Shown here piece by piece: positions 9,901-18,300 of a DNA stretch of 50,581 bases. The stretch's first letter is position 1. Every line of letters starts with the position of its first letter. The stretch lies in assembly GCA_964498075.1 (NCBI GenBank), contig CAZCGA010000035.1, forward strand, positions 1 to 50,581, written 5' to 3'. The stretch comes from CAZCGA01 sp964498075. Lineage in GTDB: Bacteria > Desulfobacterota > Binatia > HRBIN30. The position numbers were made by a program, and so were the translations under genes. Below the pieces are notes generated by a model. It saw only the letters and a list, made by a program, of their open reading frames with translations, ran no database searches and was not told the DNA's origin.

Positions 9901-10086
9901 CATGCACTGGCCCGTGTGGCCGGCGTCGGGGAGAATCCACACGTCCGTTCCCTCGGACGAGCTGGCGTTCCAACCCGACAGATCCTCGAAATCATCCAGC
10001 AGCACCTGCGCTGCACTGGGGTACGCCGGACCCAGGAGCAGCAGGACGAGAGCCAGACCACCCCGGCTTCCTCCTCCGTGTTTCAT
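6907..10086 (-). CDS. Secreted discoidin (F5/8 C) protein with (alpha/alpha)6-barrel glycosidase-like region
   Basis: A 1059-residue exported protein. Residues 1-26 form a Sec signal peptide (basic start, LALVLLLLG core, cleavage after PSAAQ). Residues about 27-185 form a jelly-roll carbohydrate-binding-like module ending in a CIDDLEFEE motif. Residues about 190-315 look like a coagulation factor 5/8 C (discoidin) domain, with NREYGGLVIDWD and RYVQLDLRS. The remainder resembles GH15/GH36-type barrels, with IRDGAFTSAALLAMG and DPVAENDSGGEF around residues 640-710, where acidic catalytic residues would sit. It is probably periplasmic or extracellular and acts on, or binds, an oligosaccharide. 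It is the first gene of the minus-strand pair feeding the GH94 phosphorylase: hydrolysis or binding outside, phosphorolysis inside. The true substrate is unknown. Confidence 0.75.
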   Translation of the reverse strand: MKHGGGSRGGLALVLLLLGPAYPSAAQVLLDDFEDLSGWNASSSEGTDVWILPDAGHTGQCMRIGFDLNAGGGYVIVRKELSLPLTANYAFTFYLRGEAPQNNLEFKLIDSSGKNVWWRKQRDFNFPTEWQRVTIRKSRIEFAWGPSGRELKRVAAIEFAISASTGGKGSICIDDLEFEEREPSAPDGVTPSVTASTSLPGHEPALMLDLDPSTSWKSEPTPDAQWIRMDLLKNREYGGLVIDWDPEDYATSYQVLVSNDGEHWGTAHATTSAKGGRNYVYMPDAESRYVQLDLRSTSRGQGCGIKSLAVKPFEFSASPNQFFAAIAQDAPMGSYPKYFYGAQTYWTVVGVDGDDKEALLNEEGMIEVDKSAFSIEPFLYVDGQFVTWNALQRVQSLEDGYLPIPSVTWRSDWLTLTVTAFAGGPLRESTLYARYRIENRGDTEIRGQLFLAIRPFQVNPPWQSLNTTGGVTAIRELRLDGHTVWVNRDKAVIALTAPDGFGAATFEQGAVIDFLKEGRLPPQQRVADPFGFASGALQYHFDLAPKRHQEVSVAVPFHEPYIAAEAGLDAEEAQAFVVKQFDEVRRYWDTILGRVDLQLPADGEKLRQTLKTTLAYILINRDGPALQPGSRAYARSWIRDGAFTSAALLAMGCTSEVRDFIRWFAHYQLADGKVPCCVDRRGVDPVAENDSGGEFIYAVAEYYRYTHDVGFLQDMWPHVVRAVDYLSALRRKRMTAAYRTSEKEAYYGLLPESISHEGYIAHPVHSYWDDFFALRGLKDAAMLAVVVGDDERAASIATLRDDFHRDLYASIPKAMAMHGIDYIPGSVELGDLDPTSTAVAVDPGGELPNLPELPLRRTFEHYFADFEQRRDGGGESEAYTPYELRNVGALVRLGQRERALQVLSFLVGDQRPAAWNEWAEVVWRDPAAPKFIGDMPHTWVGSSYIRSLRSLFAYEREADGALVLAAGLPSAWVMSESGVAVKRWPTYYGVLTYSLRRDGTNALRLKLAGDLTRPPGGIVVQPPLPQPLRAVTVNGKPVGTFTADRATITEFPAEVVLEY

Positions 10087-10307
10087 TCAGACCTCCACCC
10101 CATCAACGCGCTCCACCACCGGAGATTCTTCGGAGGACGCCCCCCCTGCACCCATCATTCACAAATCGGCAGAAATCTCCAGTGCTGTGCGTTGGATGCG
10201 TCGTCGCCGCCGCGGCTTGCTGCGCGACGCCAACCCCGTTGCTTCACCGGTCACCATGGAGGAGGCTGTTGCCGCTGACGCCAACGGGTCGTCTCGGGGT
10301 GAATGTA

Positions 10308-11063
10308 ATGGAGCACATCGCGGTCACGCGAGAGGGGGCCGTCGCCGTCCTACGGCTGGACCGTCCGCCGGCCAACGCCATCGACCTGGCGTTTGTGACC
10401 GAGCTCGAATCCGCATTTGCCGACGTCACGGCCACCGCGGAGGCGGGTGCGTTGGTGCTGACCGGAACGGGCGGCTGCTTTTCGGCGGGGCTCGACCTCA
10501 AGGTCGTGCCACAGTATGCGCCCGATCAGCAGCGAGCCATGGTCACCGCCATCAATCGGATGATCGCGCAGCTCTACGCCTGCCCCCTGCCGGTCGTCGG
10601 CGCAATCAACGGGCACGCCATCGCCGGAGGACTCATCGTGGCGCTCGCCTGCGACTACCGTGTCGGCACGAGCGGCGCGTGCAAGCTCGGCATCACCGAA
10701 GTGCGCGCGGGGATCCCCTTCCCTGCTGCCGCCATGGCCGCGCTGCAGGCGGAGCTGCCGCCACACGTGGCACGGGTCATGACCTTGCGCGCGCACAACA
10801 TCGGTCCCCAAGCCGCACTGGCGTCGGGCCTCCTGGACGAGCTGCAGCCGAGTGAACGCGTCTTGCCCAGGGCGATCGAGGTCGCCCACGACTTCGCCGA
10901 TATTCCACGTGAGGCTTACGCAGGGATCAAGCACCAGCTGCGGGCCACGACCATCGATCGCATCAACGAGATGCTGGCGCGCGGCACTGACCCCGCGCTG
11001 GAGTCTTGGCTCACGTCGGAAGCCAGCGCCGCATCCGCCGCGTTGTTGCGGCGTGGTGGTTAG
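10308..11063 (+). CDS. Enoyl-CoA hydratase/isomerase family protein
   Basis: A 251-residue crotonase-fold protein. LRLDRPPANAIDL at the N-terminus, the first oxyanion-hole segment GCFSAGLDLK and the second segment INGHAIAGGL are all present. The catalytic glutamate positions of classical hydratases (E-x-x-x-G-x-x-P) appear only partly (TEVRAGIPFP), so isomerase or other crotonase chemistry is equally possible. It acts on acyl-CoA in the cytoplasm. ATG at 10308 is chosen because the conserved N-terminal strand (HIAVTREGAVAVLRL) begins right after it; a GTG nine bases upstream is an alternative. It is transcribed divergently from the discoidin gene across 221 bases with no clear promoter, and stands alone downstream. 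Confidence 0.88.
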   Translation: MEHIAVTREGAVAVLRLDRPPANAIDLAFVTELESAFADVTATAEAGALVLTGTGGCFSAGLDLKVVPQYAPDQQRAMVTAINRMIAQLYACPLPVVGAINGHAIAGGLIVALACDYRVGTSGACKLGITEVRAGIPFPAAAMAALQAELPPHVARVMTLRAHNIGPQAALASGLLDELQPSERVLPRAIEVAHDFADIPREAYAGIKHQLRATTIDRINEMLARGTDPALESWLTSEASAASAALLRRGG

Positions 11064-11133
11064 GAAGCTATCCGCTGCACAAGGTTACGCGTCTCACGCG
11101 GAAGACTATTGCAGTAACCATCCGTGGTCTCGG

Positions 11134-11178
11134 GGCTCACGTGACGGCTCACGTGACGAGCCCAAAAATTCCTTGACA
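11134..11178 (+). promoter_or_regulatory. Tandem GGCTCACGTGAC operator-like repeats plus TTGACA
   Basis: Two perfect tandem copies of the 12-mer GGCTCACGTGAC (11134-11145 and 11146-11157), each containing the 8-base palindrome TCACGTGA, lie 15 bases upstream of a TTGACA hexamer at 11173-11178. No good -10 lies 17 bases beyond it; TAATAG at 11211 is too far. The same 12-mer recurs once before the secreted-protein gene at 33719. This looks like the binding site of a dimeric regulator controlling the repeat-protein gene at 11264. Confidence 0.5.
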
Positions 11179-11263
11179 CCGACTGTTGTGCCGTGGCAGC
11201 ATCCGCTCACTAATAGTAGACGAACCTGTGAAACAGGTCTGGTCCGAGACGGGGGTGAACGCA

Positions 11264-12145
11264 ATGAAACTTCCAATGAAGCGGGCGCTCGTGGCCCTGC
11301 TGATGGTTCTGGCTCTGGTTTCCCTGCGGGCGCAGGCTGGCGCTGTGGGCCCGTCCTCGGTCGTGGCGATCGCGAGAACGCCGAGCGGACACGGTTACTG
11401 GCTAATGAATGCCTCGGGGAAGGTGTTCTCTTTCGGGGACGCGCTCGCCCTCGGTGACTTCCCGACCGAAGAAGGCGCATATGCTTCACTGGTTGCCACG
11501 CAAAACGGCAAGGGCCTGTGGGCGATCACAGTGGGTCCCGCAGGTGTGGCCGGCCACCTCCATGCGCTCGGAATGGCACGCGACTTCGGCGACTTCGGCC
11601 TTACCGATTGCTGCTGTGGCTGCCCTTGCTGTAGGGGCCTGGTCGCACCCACCTCCGACAGAGGCCTGTTGGGGCTGACCTCGGACGGCCAACTCGTGAG
11701 CGTGGGCCGAGTGTCTGATCTCGGTGACTTTCCGCCTCCCCTACCAGAAGATGAGTATGTTTCGCTGGTCGCTACGCGTAGCGGCCGCGGACTCTGGGCG
11801 GTCACGGCGGGCGGCGCTGTGAAGACCCTGGGAAGCGCTCGCACTTTCGGTAACTTTGCCAGCACCGGCGGTGGAACGTGTTGTCGCGGTTTAGTCGCCC
11901 CGACGAGCGGCAAAGGCCTGTGGGGGTTCAGCGCCGATGGTCACATTCAAAGGCTAGGCAGGGTACCGGATCTCGGCGACCTTCCCGCTCCGCTGTCAGG
12001 AGACGGTTACACCTCGATGGTCGCCACCCCCAGCGGTCACGGCCTCTGGGCGGTCACTGAGGGCGGGCACGTGGGCACCGTGGGCGACGCGGTCTTCCTC
12101 GGTGATCTCAGCGATTCGGGCGCGTGCTTGAGTTGCGTCCCCTGA
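11264..12145 (+). CDS. Secreted WG/FGDA-like repeat protein, Cys-rich (function unknown)
   Basis: A 293-residue exported protein with signal peptide MKLPMKRALVALLMVLALVS and cleavage near RAQAGA. The mature part consists of about seven repeats of roughly 35 residues of the form G-[YL]-W-x(5)-G-x-V-x(2)-[LF]-G-x-A-x(2)-[LF]-G-[DN]-[LF], for example GYWLMNASGKVFSFGDAL and GLWAVTEGGHVGTVGDAV. This pattern is seen in secreted beta-propeller-like proteins of actinobacteria and others. Cysteine pairs (DCCCGCPCC, TCCRG, CLSC) occur between repeats and may form disulfides. ATG at 11264 is preferred because the signal peptide starts there. A decayed paralogue lies at 32785-33266, on the far side of the toxin genes. 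No catalytic motif is visible, so an adhesive or binding role is only a guess. Confidence 0.75.
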   Translation: MKLPMKRALVALLMVLALVSLRAQAGAVGPSSVVAIARTPSGHGYWLMNASGKVFSFGDALALGDFPTEEGAYASLVATQNGKGLWAITVGPAGVAGHLHALGMARDFGDFGLTDCCCGCPCCRGLVAPTSDRGLLGLTSDGQLVSVGRVSDLGDFPPPLPEDEYVSLVATRSGRGLWAVTAGGAVKTLGSARTFGNFASTGGGTCCRGLVAPTSGKGLWGFSADGHIQRLGRVPDLGDLPAPLSGDGYTSMVATPSGHGLWAVTEGGHVGTVGDAVFLGDLSDSGACLSCVP

Positions 12146-12189
12146 AAATGGTTGACTGTAGGTTTTCTGTGTCCCCAGGAGTATAGACA

Positions 12190-12217
12190 CCCCGTCGCTG
12201 TTCTCGGACCGACGGGG
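12190..12217. terminator. GC-rich hairpin after the repeat-protein gene
   Basis: CCCCGTCG at 12190-12197 pairs perfectly with CGACGGGG at 12210-12217, with a 12-base loop, 45 bases after the stop of the preceding gene. No T-tract follows, so this is at best a weak or factor-assisted terminator. It may instead act in the leader of the toxin gene starting at 12386. Confidence 0.35.
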
Positions 12218-12385
12218 GGCAGAGATAACTCACGGCTGGCACGTCGCACGCGCAAGGTTTGATCTCTGTTCCCAGCGGCGGCGGTGTAAGTAGACGGCAA
12301 GATCGCAGTAGGGCTAAACCGGCGTTGGCCAACGCCGTCCGACAGTCCTTGACGCCGCGCCGCGAAGTGTGGTCTGAGAGGGGCC

Positions 12386-15300
12386 ATGGTCGCGCCCATG
12401 CGGCGATCGACACCCGACCGTCGCCCGGCCAACGAGCCGTCGACGGCGCAGCGCAGTGCCGCCGGCTTCGACGGAAGCTCACTACAAGCGCCCGCCATAT
12501 CGCTCCCCAAAGGCGGCGGGGCCATCCGCGGGATCGGCGAAAAGTTCGCTGCCAATCCCGTCACGGGCACGGGCTCCATGTCCGTACCGCTTGCGACCAG
12601 CCCCGGGCGGTCGGGATTCGGTCCCCAGCTCTCGCTCTCCTACGACTCCGGATCAGGCAATGGTCCGTTTGGCTTCGGGTGGAGCCTTTCCCTTCCTGCC
12701 ATCACTCGGAAGACGGACAAGGGGCTGCCGCAATATCGGGACGCCGAGGAGTCCGACGTCTGCGTCCTCTCGGGGGCTGAAGACCTGGTCCCGGTTCTTG
12801 AGCCGAACGGCACACGATTCAAGGACGACACGACCGCCCCGGGCTACGTAATCGACCGCTACCGCCCCCGCATCGAGGGCCTGTTCGCCCGCATCGAGCG
12901 CTGGACCAAGGTCGCAACCGGCGAGATCCACTGGCGATCGATCACCCGCGACAACGTCACCACGCTGTACGGGAAGGACAACAACTCCCGCATCTTCGAT
13001 CCCGCGGACCCGTCTCCGGCCAATCCGACGCGCGTCTTCAGCTGGCTCATCTGCGAGAGCTACGACGACAAGGGCAACGCCATCGTCTACGGGTACGCAG
13101 CAGAGAACGCCGACAACGTAGATCGCGGCCAGGCCAATGAGCGCAACCGCGTGCGCACGGCCAACCGCCACCTGAAGCGCATCAGGTACGGCAACCGTGT
13201 CTCGCGCCTGATCCAGCCGGACCTGACCCAGGCGTCCTGGATGTTCGAAGTGGTCTTTGACTACGACGAGACCCACTACGAGGAGGTCGATCTCGACCCA
13301 GCCCGGCCTGAGGCCGAACAGCACCCGTTTGCCCGAGCGTCAGCGTCAGTGGGACGGTCTTGGGCGGTTCGCCCCGACCCGTTCTCCTCCCATCGCGCCG
13401 GGTTCGAGGTGCACACGTATCGCCGTTGCCGTCGCGTCCTGATGTTCCATCACATCCCCGACCTTCCCACGGGCGAGAAGGGCTACGACGGCCTGGTGCG
13501 GTCCACCGAGTTCGACTACGCCGACCTTGACTATGGACAGCCCGTCGCGATCGAAGACGAACTCGCCCATCAGGGCAGCACCCGCTTCGCGTCGTTTATT
13601 CGCGCTGTCACGCAGTCAGGCTACGTGCGGGACGACACCCAGCCGGTGGTCGTGCACAACGGCGTCCAATACGCCACGTACCTCAAGAAGTCGCTACCGC
13701 CGCTCGAGTTTGAGTACAGCAAGGCAGCCATCCAGGATCAGGTTCTCGAACTCGACGCTGCAAGCCTCGAGAACCTTCCCGCAGGTCTCGACGGCAAGAC
13801 GTATCAGTGGGTCGACTTGGACGGCGAGGGCGTCTCCGGGATCCTGACGGAACAGGCGGGCTCCTGGTTCTACAAGCCGAACCTTGGGGATGGTGAGTTT
13901 GGACCACTGCAGACCGTGGTCTCCAAACCGTCGCTGGCAGCCTTGAGCAGCGGGCGCCAGCAACTCCTCGACCTGGCCGGCGATGGCCAACTCGACCTCG
14001 TGGATCTCGCCAGTCCCACTCCTGGCTTCTACGAACGCACCTACGACGAAGACTGGGAACCGTTCCGGGCATTCCGCCAGATGCCCAACATCCCATGGGA
14101 CGAACCAAACCTCCGGTTCGTCGACCTGGACGGCGATGGTCACGCCGACGTCCTGATCACGGAGCAGGATGTCTTTACTTGGCACCCGTCCCTGGCGGAA
14201 GAGGGGTTTGGCCCGGCCCGAAGCGTCCGCCAACCCTTGGACGAGGAACGCGGCCCGCGGCTCGTCCTGGCGGACGGCACGCAGTCCATCTACCTCGCCG
14301 ACATGTGCGGCGACGGCCTCACCGACCTCGTGCGCATCCGCAACGGCGAGGTCTGCTACTGGCCGAACCTGGGCTATGGTCGCTTCGGCGCCAAGGTCAC
14401 CATGGACAACGCGCCATGGTTCGACAACCCCGATCAGTTCGACCAGCGCCGCGTCCGCCTAGCCGACATCGACGGCTCGGGCACCATCGACATCATCTAC
14501 CTGGCCCGCGACGGCGTGCGTCTCTACTTCAACCAGTCGGGGAACCGATTGAGCGAAGCGCGCCGCCTGGCCCAGTTCCCGCGCGTCGACAACGTCTCCT
14601 CGGTCATGACGGCTGACCTTCTGGGCAACGGCACCGCCTGCCTGGTGTGGTCGTCTCCCCTGCCTGCCGATGCACGCCGGCCGCTGCGCTACGTCGATCT
14701 GATGGGCAGGACCAAGCCGCACCTTCTGATCAAGACGGTCAACAATCTCGGCGCGGAGACGCAAGTTCACTACGCGCCCTCGACCCGGTTCTACCTGGCG
14801 GACAAGCGCGACGGCTGGCCCTGGGTGACGCGCTTGCCTTTTCCCGTGCATGTCGTCGAGCGCGTCGTCACGCACGATCGCGTCAGTGGCAACCAGTTCG
14901 TCACCCGCTACGCCTACCACCACGGCTACTTCGACGGCATCGAGCGGGAGTTCCGCGGGTTCGGCATGGTGGAGCAGTGGGACACCGAGGAGTTCGCCGC
15001 GCTCCATGCCGGCGGCCAGGGGCCCGCCGGGACCAACATCGAGGCGTCCTCCCATGTTTCACGGGTTCTCACGAGGACCTGGTTCCATACCGGAGTCTAT
15101 GACGAGACCGACGAGGTCAGTCAGCATTTCGCCGCCGAGTACTATGGCGCTCCTGAGAGGACCACCCCGAACTACGAAGCCAAGTTCGATGCGTTCTTCA
15201 AGACGTTGCTTCCGGACACCGTTCTCCCGTCCGACCTGAAAGTCGAGGAGGAGCGCGAAGCCTGCCGCGCCTTGAAGGGCTCGATGCTGCGCCAGGAGGT

Positions 15301-18300
15301 CTACGCCCTGGACGGCACCGACAAGGAGAAGCGCCCCTACACCGTCGCCGAGCAGAACCTCACGATCCGCGCGCTGCAGCCTCGAGGAGGCAATCGCCAC
15401 GCCGTGTTCTTCACGCACGCGCGTGAAGCGATCAGCTACCACTACGAGCGCGAACCCGCTGACCCGCGCGTCGGCCATGCGCTGACGCTGGAGGTGGACA
15501 GCTACGGCAACGTCCTCAAGTCCGCTGCCATCGGCTACGGGCGACGTCAGCCGGATGTGGACCTGTCCCCGGCGGATCAGACGAAGCAGACCCAAATCCT
15601 CATCACCTACACAGAGAACGGCCTCACCAAGGATCACGACACTGGCAACGATGCAATTGACGAGGACAACGACTACCGCACCCCGCTGCCCTGCGAGTCG
15701 CGCACGTACGAGCTCACCGGGTTGACTCTGCCGGCCGGCAGCGACCGCTTCACCTTCGATGACGTCCTCGATGCCGGAACGACGGCGATCGCGCTCGACT
15801 ACGAGAAGGACCCGACCGCCGGACGGCGCGAGAAGCGCCTGATCGAACACGTGCGCACCTACTACCGGCGCAACGACCTCACCGGCCCATTGCCGCTCGG
15901 CGAACTGCAGTCGCTGGCGTTACCCTTCGAGAGCTACAAGCTAGCCTTCACGCCGGGCTTGGTCGCGCAGGTGTACGGCGGTCGGGCCAGCGACGCCATG
16001 ATTAAGGACGAAGGCCGCTATGTTCACACCGAGGGTGACGCCAACTGGTGGATTCCCTCCGGGCGGATCTTCTACTCCCCCGACCCGGCCGATACGCCGC
16101 CGCAGGAGCTGGCCTACGCCCGCCAGCACTTCTCCCTGCCGCACCGCTACCGCGATCCGTTCCACACCAATGCGGTGAGCACCGAGAGCTTCGTCACCTA
16201 CGACCGCTACGACCTCCTGGTCTACGAGACGACCGATGCGCTGCGCAATCAGGTGACGGTCGGCGAGAGGCGGTGGGTTCTCCCCGATGGCACGGTGCTG
16301 CCCGAGACAAGGCGCAACGACTATCGCGTCCTGCAGCCGGTGCTGGTCATGGACCCCAACCGCAACTGTTCGGAGGTGCGTTTCGACGTCCTCGGGATGG
16401 TCGTCGGCACCGCGGTGATGGGGAAGCCGGAGGAGAACCCGAGACCCGGTGATCGGCTGACCGCCGCGTTCCAGGCCGACCTCACACAGGCCGAGGTCGA
16501 CCAGTTCCTCGCGAATCCCAAGGGGCCGATGGCGGCCACGCTGCTCGACGACGCCACCACCCGCGTCGTCTATGACCTGAAGGCCTACTGGCGTGAGCCC
16601 GATCCGGCGAAGAAGCCACCCGCCGTCGCAGCGACGCTGGCCCGCGAGACACACGCCAGCGAACCCGTGCCCGCTGGCGGTCTGCGAATCCAGGCCAGCC
16701 TCTCCTACTCCGACGGCTTCGGCCGCGAGATCCAGAAGAAGATCCAGGCCGAGCCCGGACCCGTTCCCACGCGCGACGCCGCAGGCAAGATCATCGTGGG
16801 AGCGGATGGCCAGCCGGTCCCGACCCCGAACGACGTCAGCCCGCGCTGGGTGGGGAGCGGCTGGACGGTGTTCAACAACAAGGGCAAGCCCGTCCGCCAG
16901 TACGAGCCGTTCTTCACCGACACCCACCGCTTCGAGTTCGACGTCCGCATCGGCGTCAGCCCTGTGCTCTTCTACGACCCCGTCGAACGCGTGGTCGCGA
17001 CGCTCCACCCCAACCACACCTGGGAGAAGGTGATCTTCGACCCGTGGCGGCAGGAAACCTGGGATGCCAACGACACCGTTCTGGTGGCCGACCCCAAGAC
17101 CGACGCCGACGTGGGCGACTTCTTCGGCCGCCTGGCGAATACCGAATACCTGCCCACCTGGCATGCGTTGCGGACGGATCCAACCCTCGCCGTCGCGGCG
17201 ACGCAGCGCTGGCCCGATCCCAAGACCCGCGATGCCGAGAAACGCGCGGCGGAGAAGGCGTCCGTTCATGCGGCGACACCCACTGTCGCCCACGCCGACT
17301 CGCTCGGCCGCACCTTCCTCACGGTCGCCCACAACAAGTTCAAGTACGGCGACACGCCCCCAGCCGCTCCGCCCGTCGAGGAGTTCCGTCGCACCCGCAT
17401 CATCCTCGACATCGAAGGCAACCAGCGCGAAGTCGTCGACGCCAAGGACCGCGCCGTCATGCGTTACGACTACGACATGCTCGGCAACCGCGTCCATCAG
17501 GGGAGCATGGAGGCGGGCGAGCGCCGGATGCTGAACGACGCGGCCGGCAAGCCGCTCTACGCCTGGGACAGCCGCGACCACCGGTTCCGCACCGCCTACG
17601 ACCCGCTGCGGCGGGCAACCGATTCCTTCCTGCGTGAAGGCGCGCGTGCGGAGATCGTCGTCGGGCGGAGCATCTATGGCGAGACCCGCCCGAACCCGGA
17701 GGCGAGCAACCTTCGCGGCAAGGTGGTCCAGCTCTTCGATCAGGCCGGGGTTGTCACCAGCGACGCGTACGACTTCAAAGGCAACCTGCTGCGCAGCCAG
17801 CGCCAGCTGGCCCAGTCGTACAAGACCACGCTGGACTGGTCTGGCGCCGTGCCGCTGCAAGCCGAGACCTACAACAGCCGCACACGATACGACGCACTCA
17901 ACCGCCCGACCCAGTTGATCGCGCCGCACAGCGACCAGCCTGGCACGAAAGTCAACGTCATTCAGCCGAGCTACAACGAGGCCAACCTGCTGGAGCAGGT
18001 GAACGCGTGGCTCAACCAGAACGCCGAGCCTGCGGGCTGGCTCGATCCGGTCACCGCGAACCTGCATGCGGTGACGGATATCGACTACGACGCCAAGGGC
18101 CAGAGAACCCGCATCGACCATCGCACGCAAGACGGGAAGGTCATCAGGACGAGCTACGCCTACGACCGAGAGACCTTCCGCCTGACGCACCTCTACACGC
18201 GGCGGGGAGTGGACCCTCTAACGGCACAAGGGGCGTCGTTCACCGACGACTGTGACAACCCCCAGCCCCCGCCGCCGACCATTGCGGCGCCCGAGAATCC

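Noticed and set aside
15941..18190. 749-codon open frame on the minus strand inside TcB-TcC
   Set aside because: High-GC shadow of the sense gene; no recognisable motifs, and the plus-strand frame has clear TcdB/Rhs domains.
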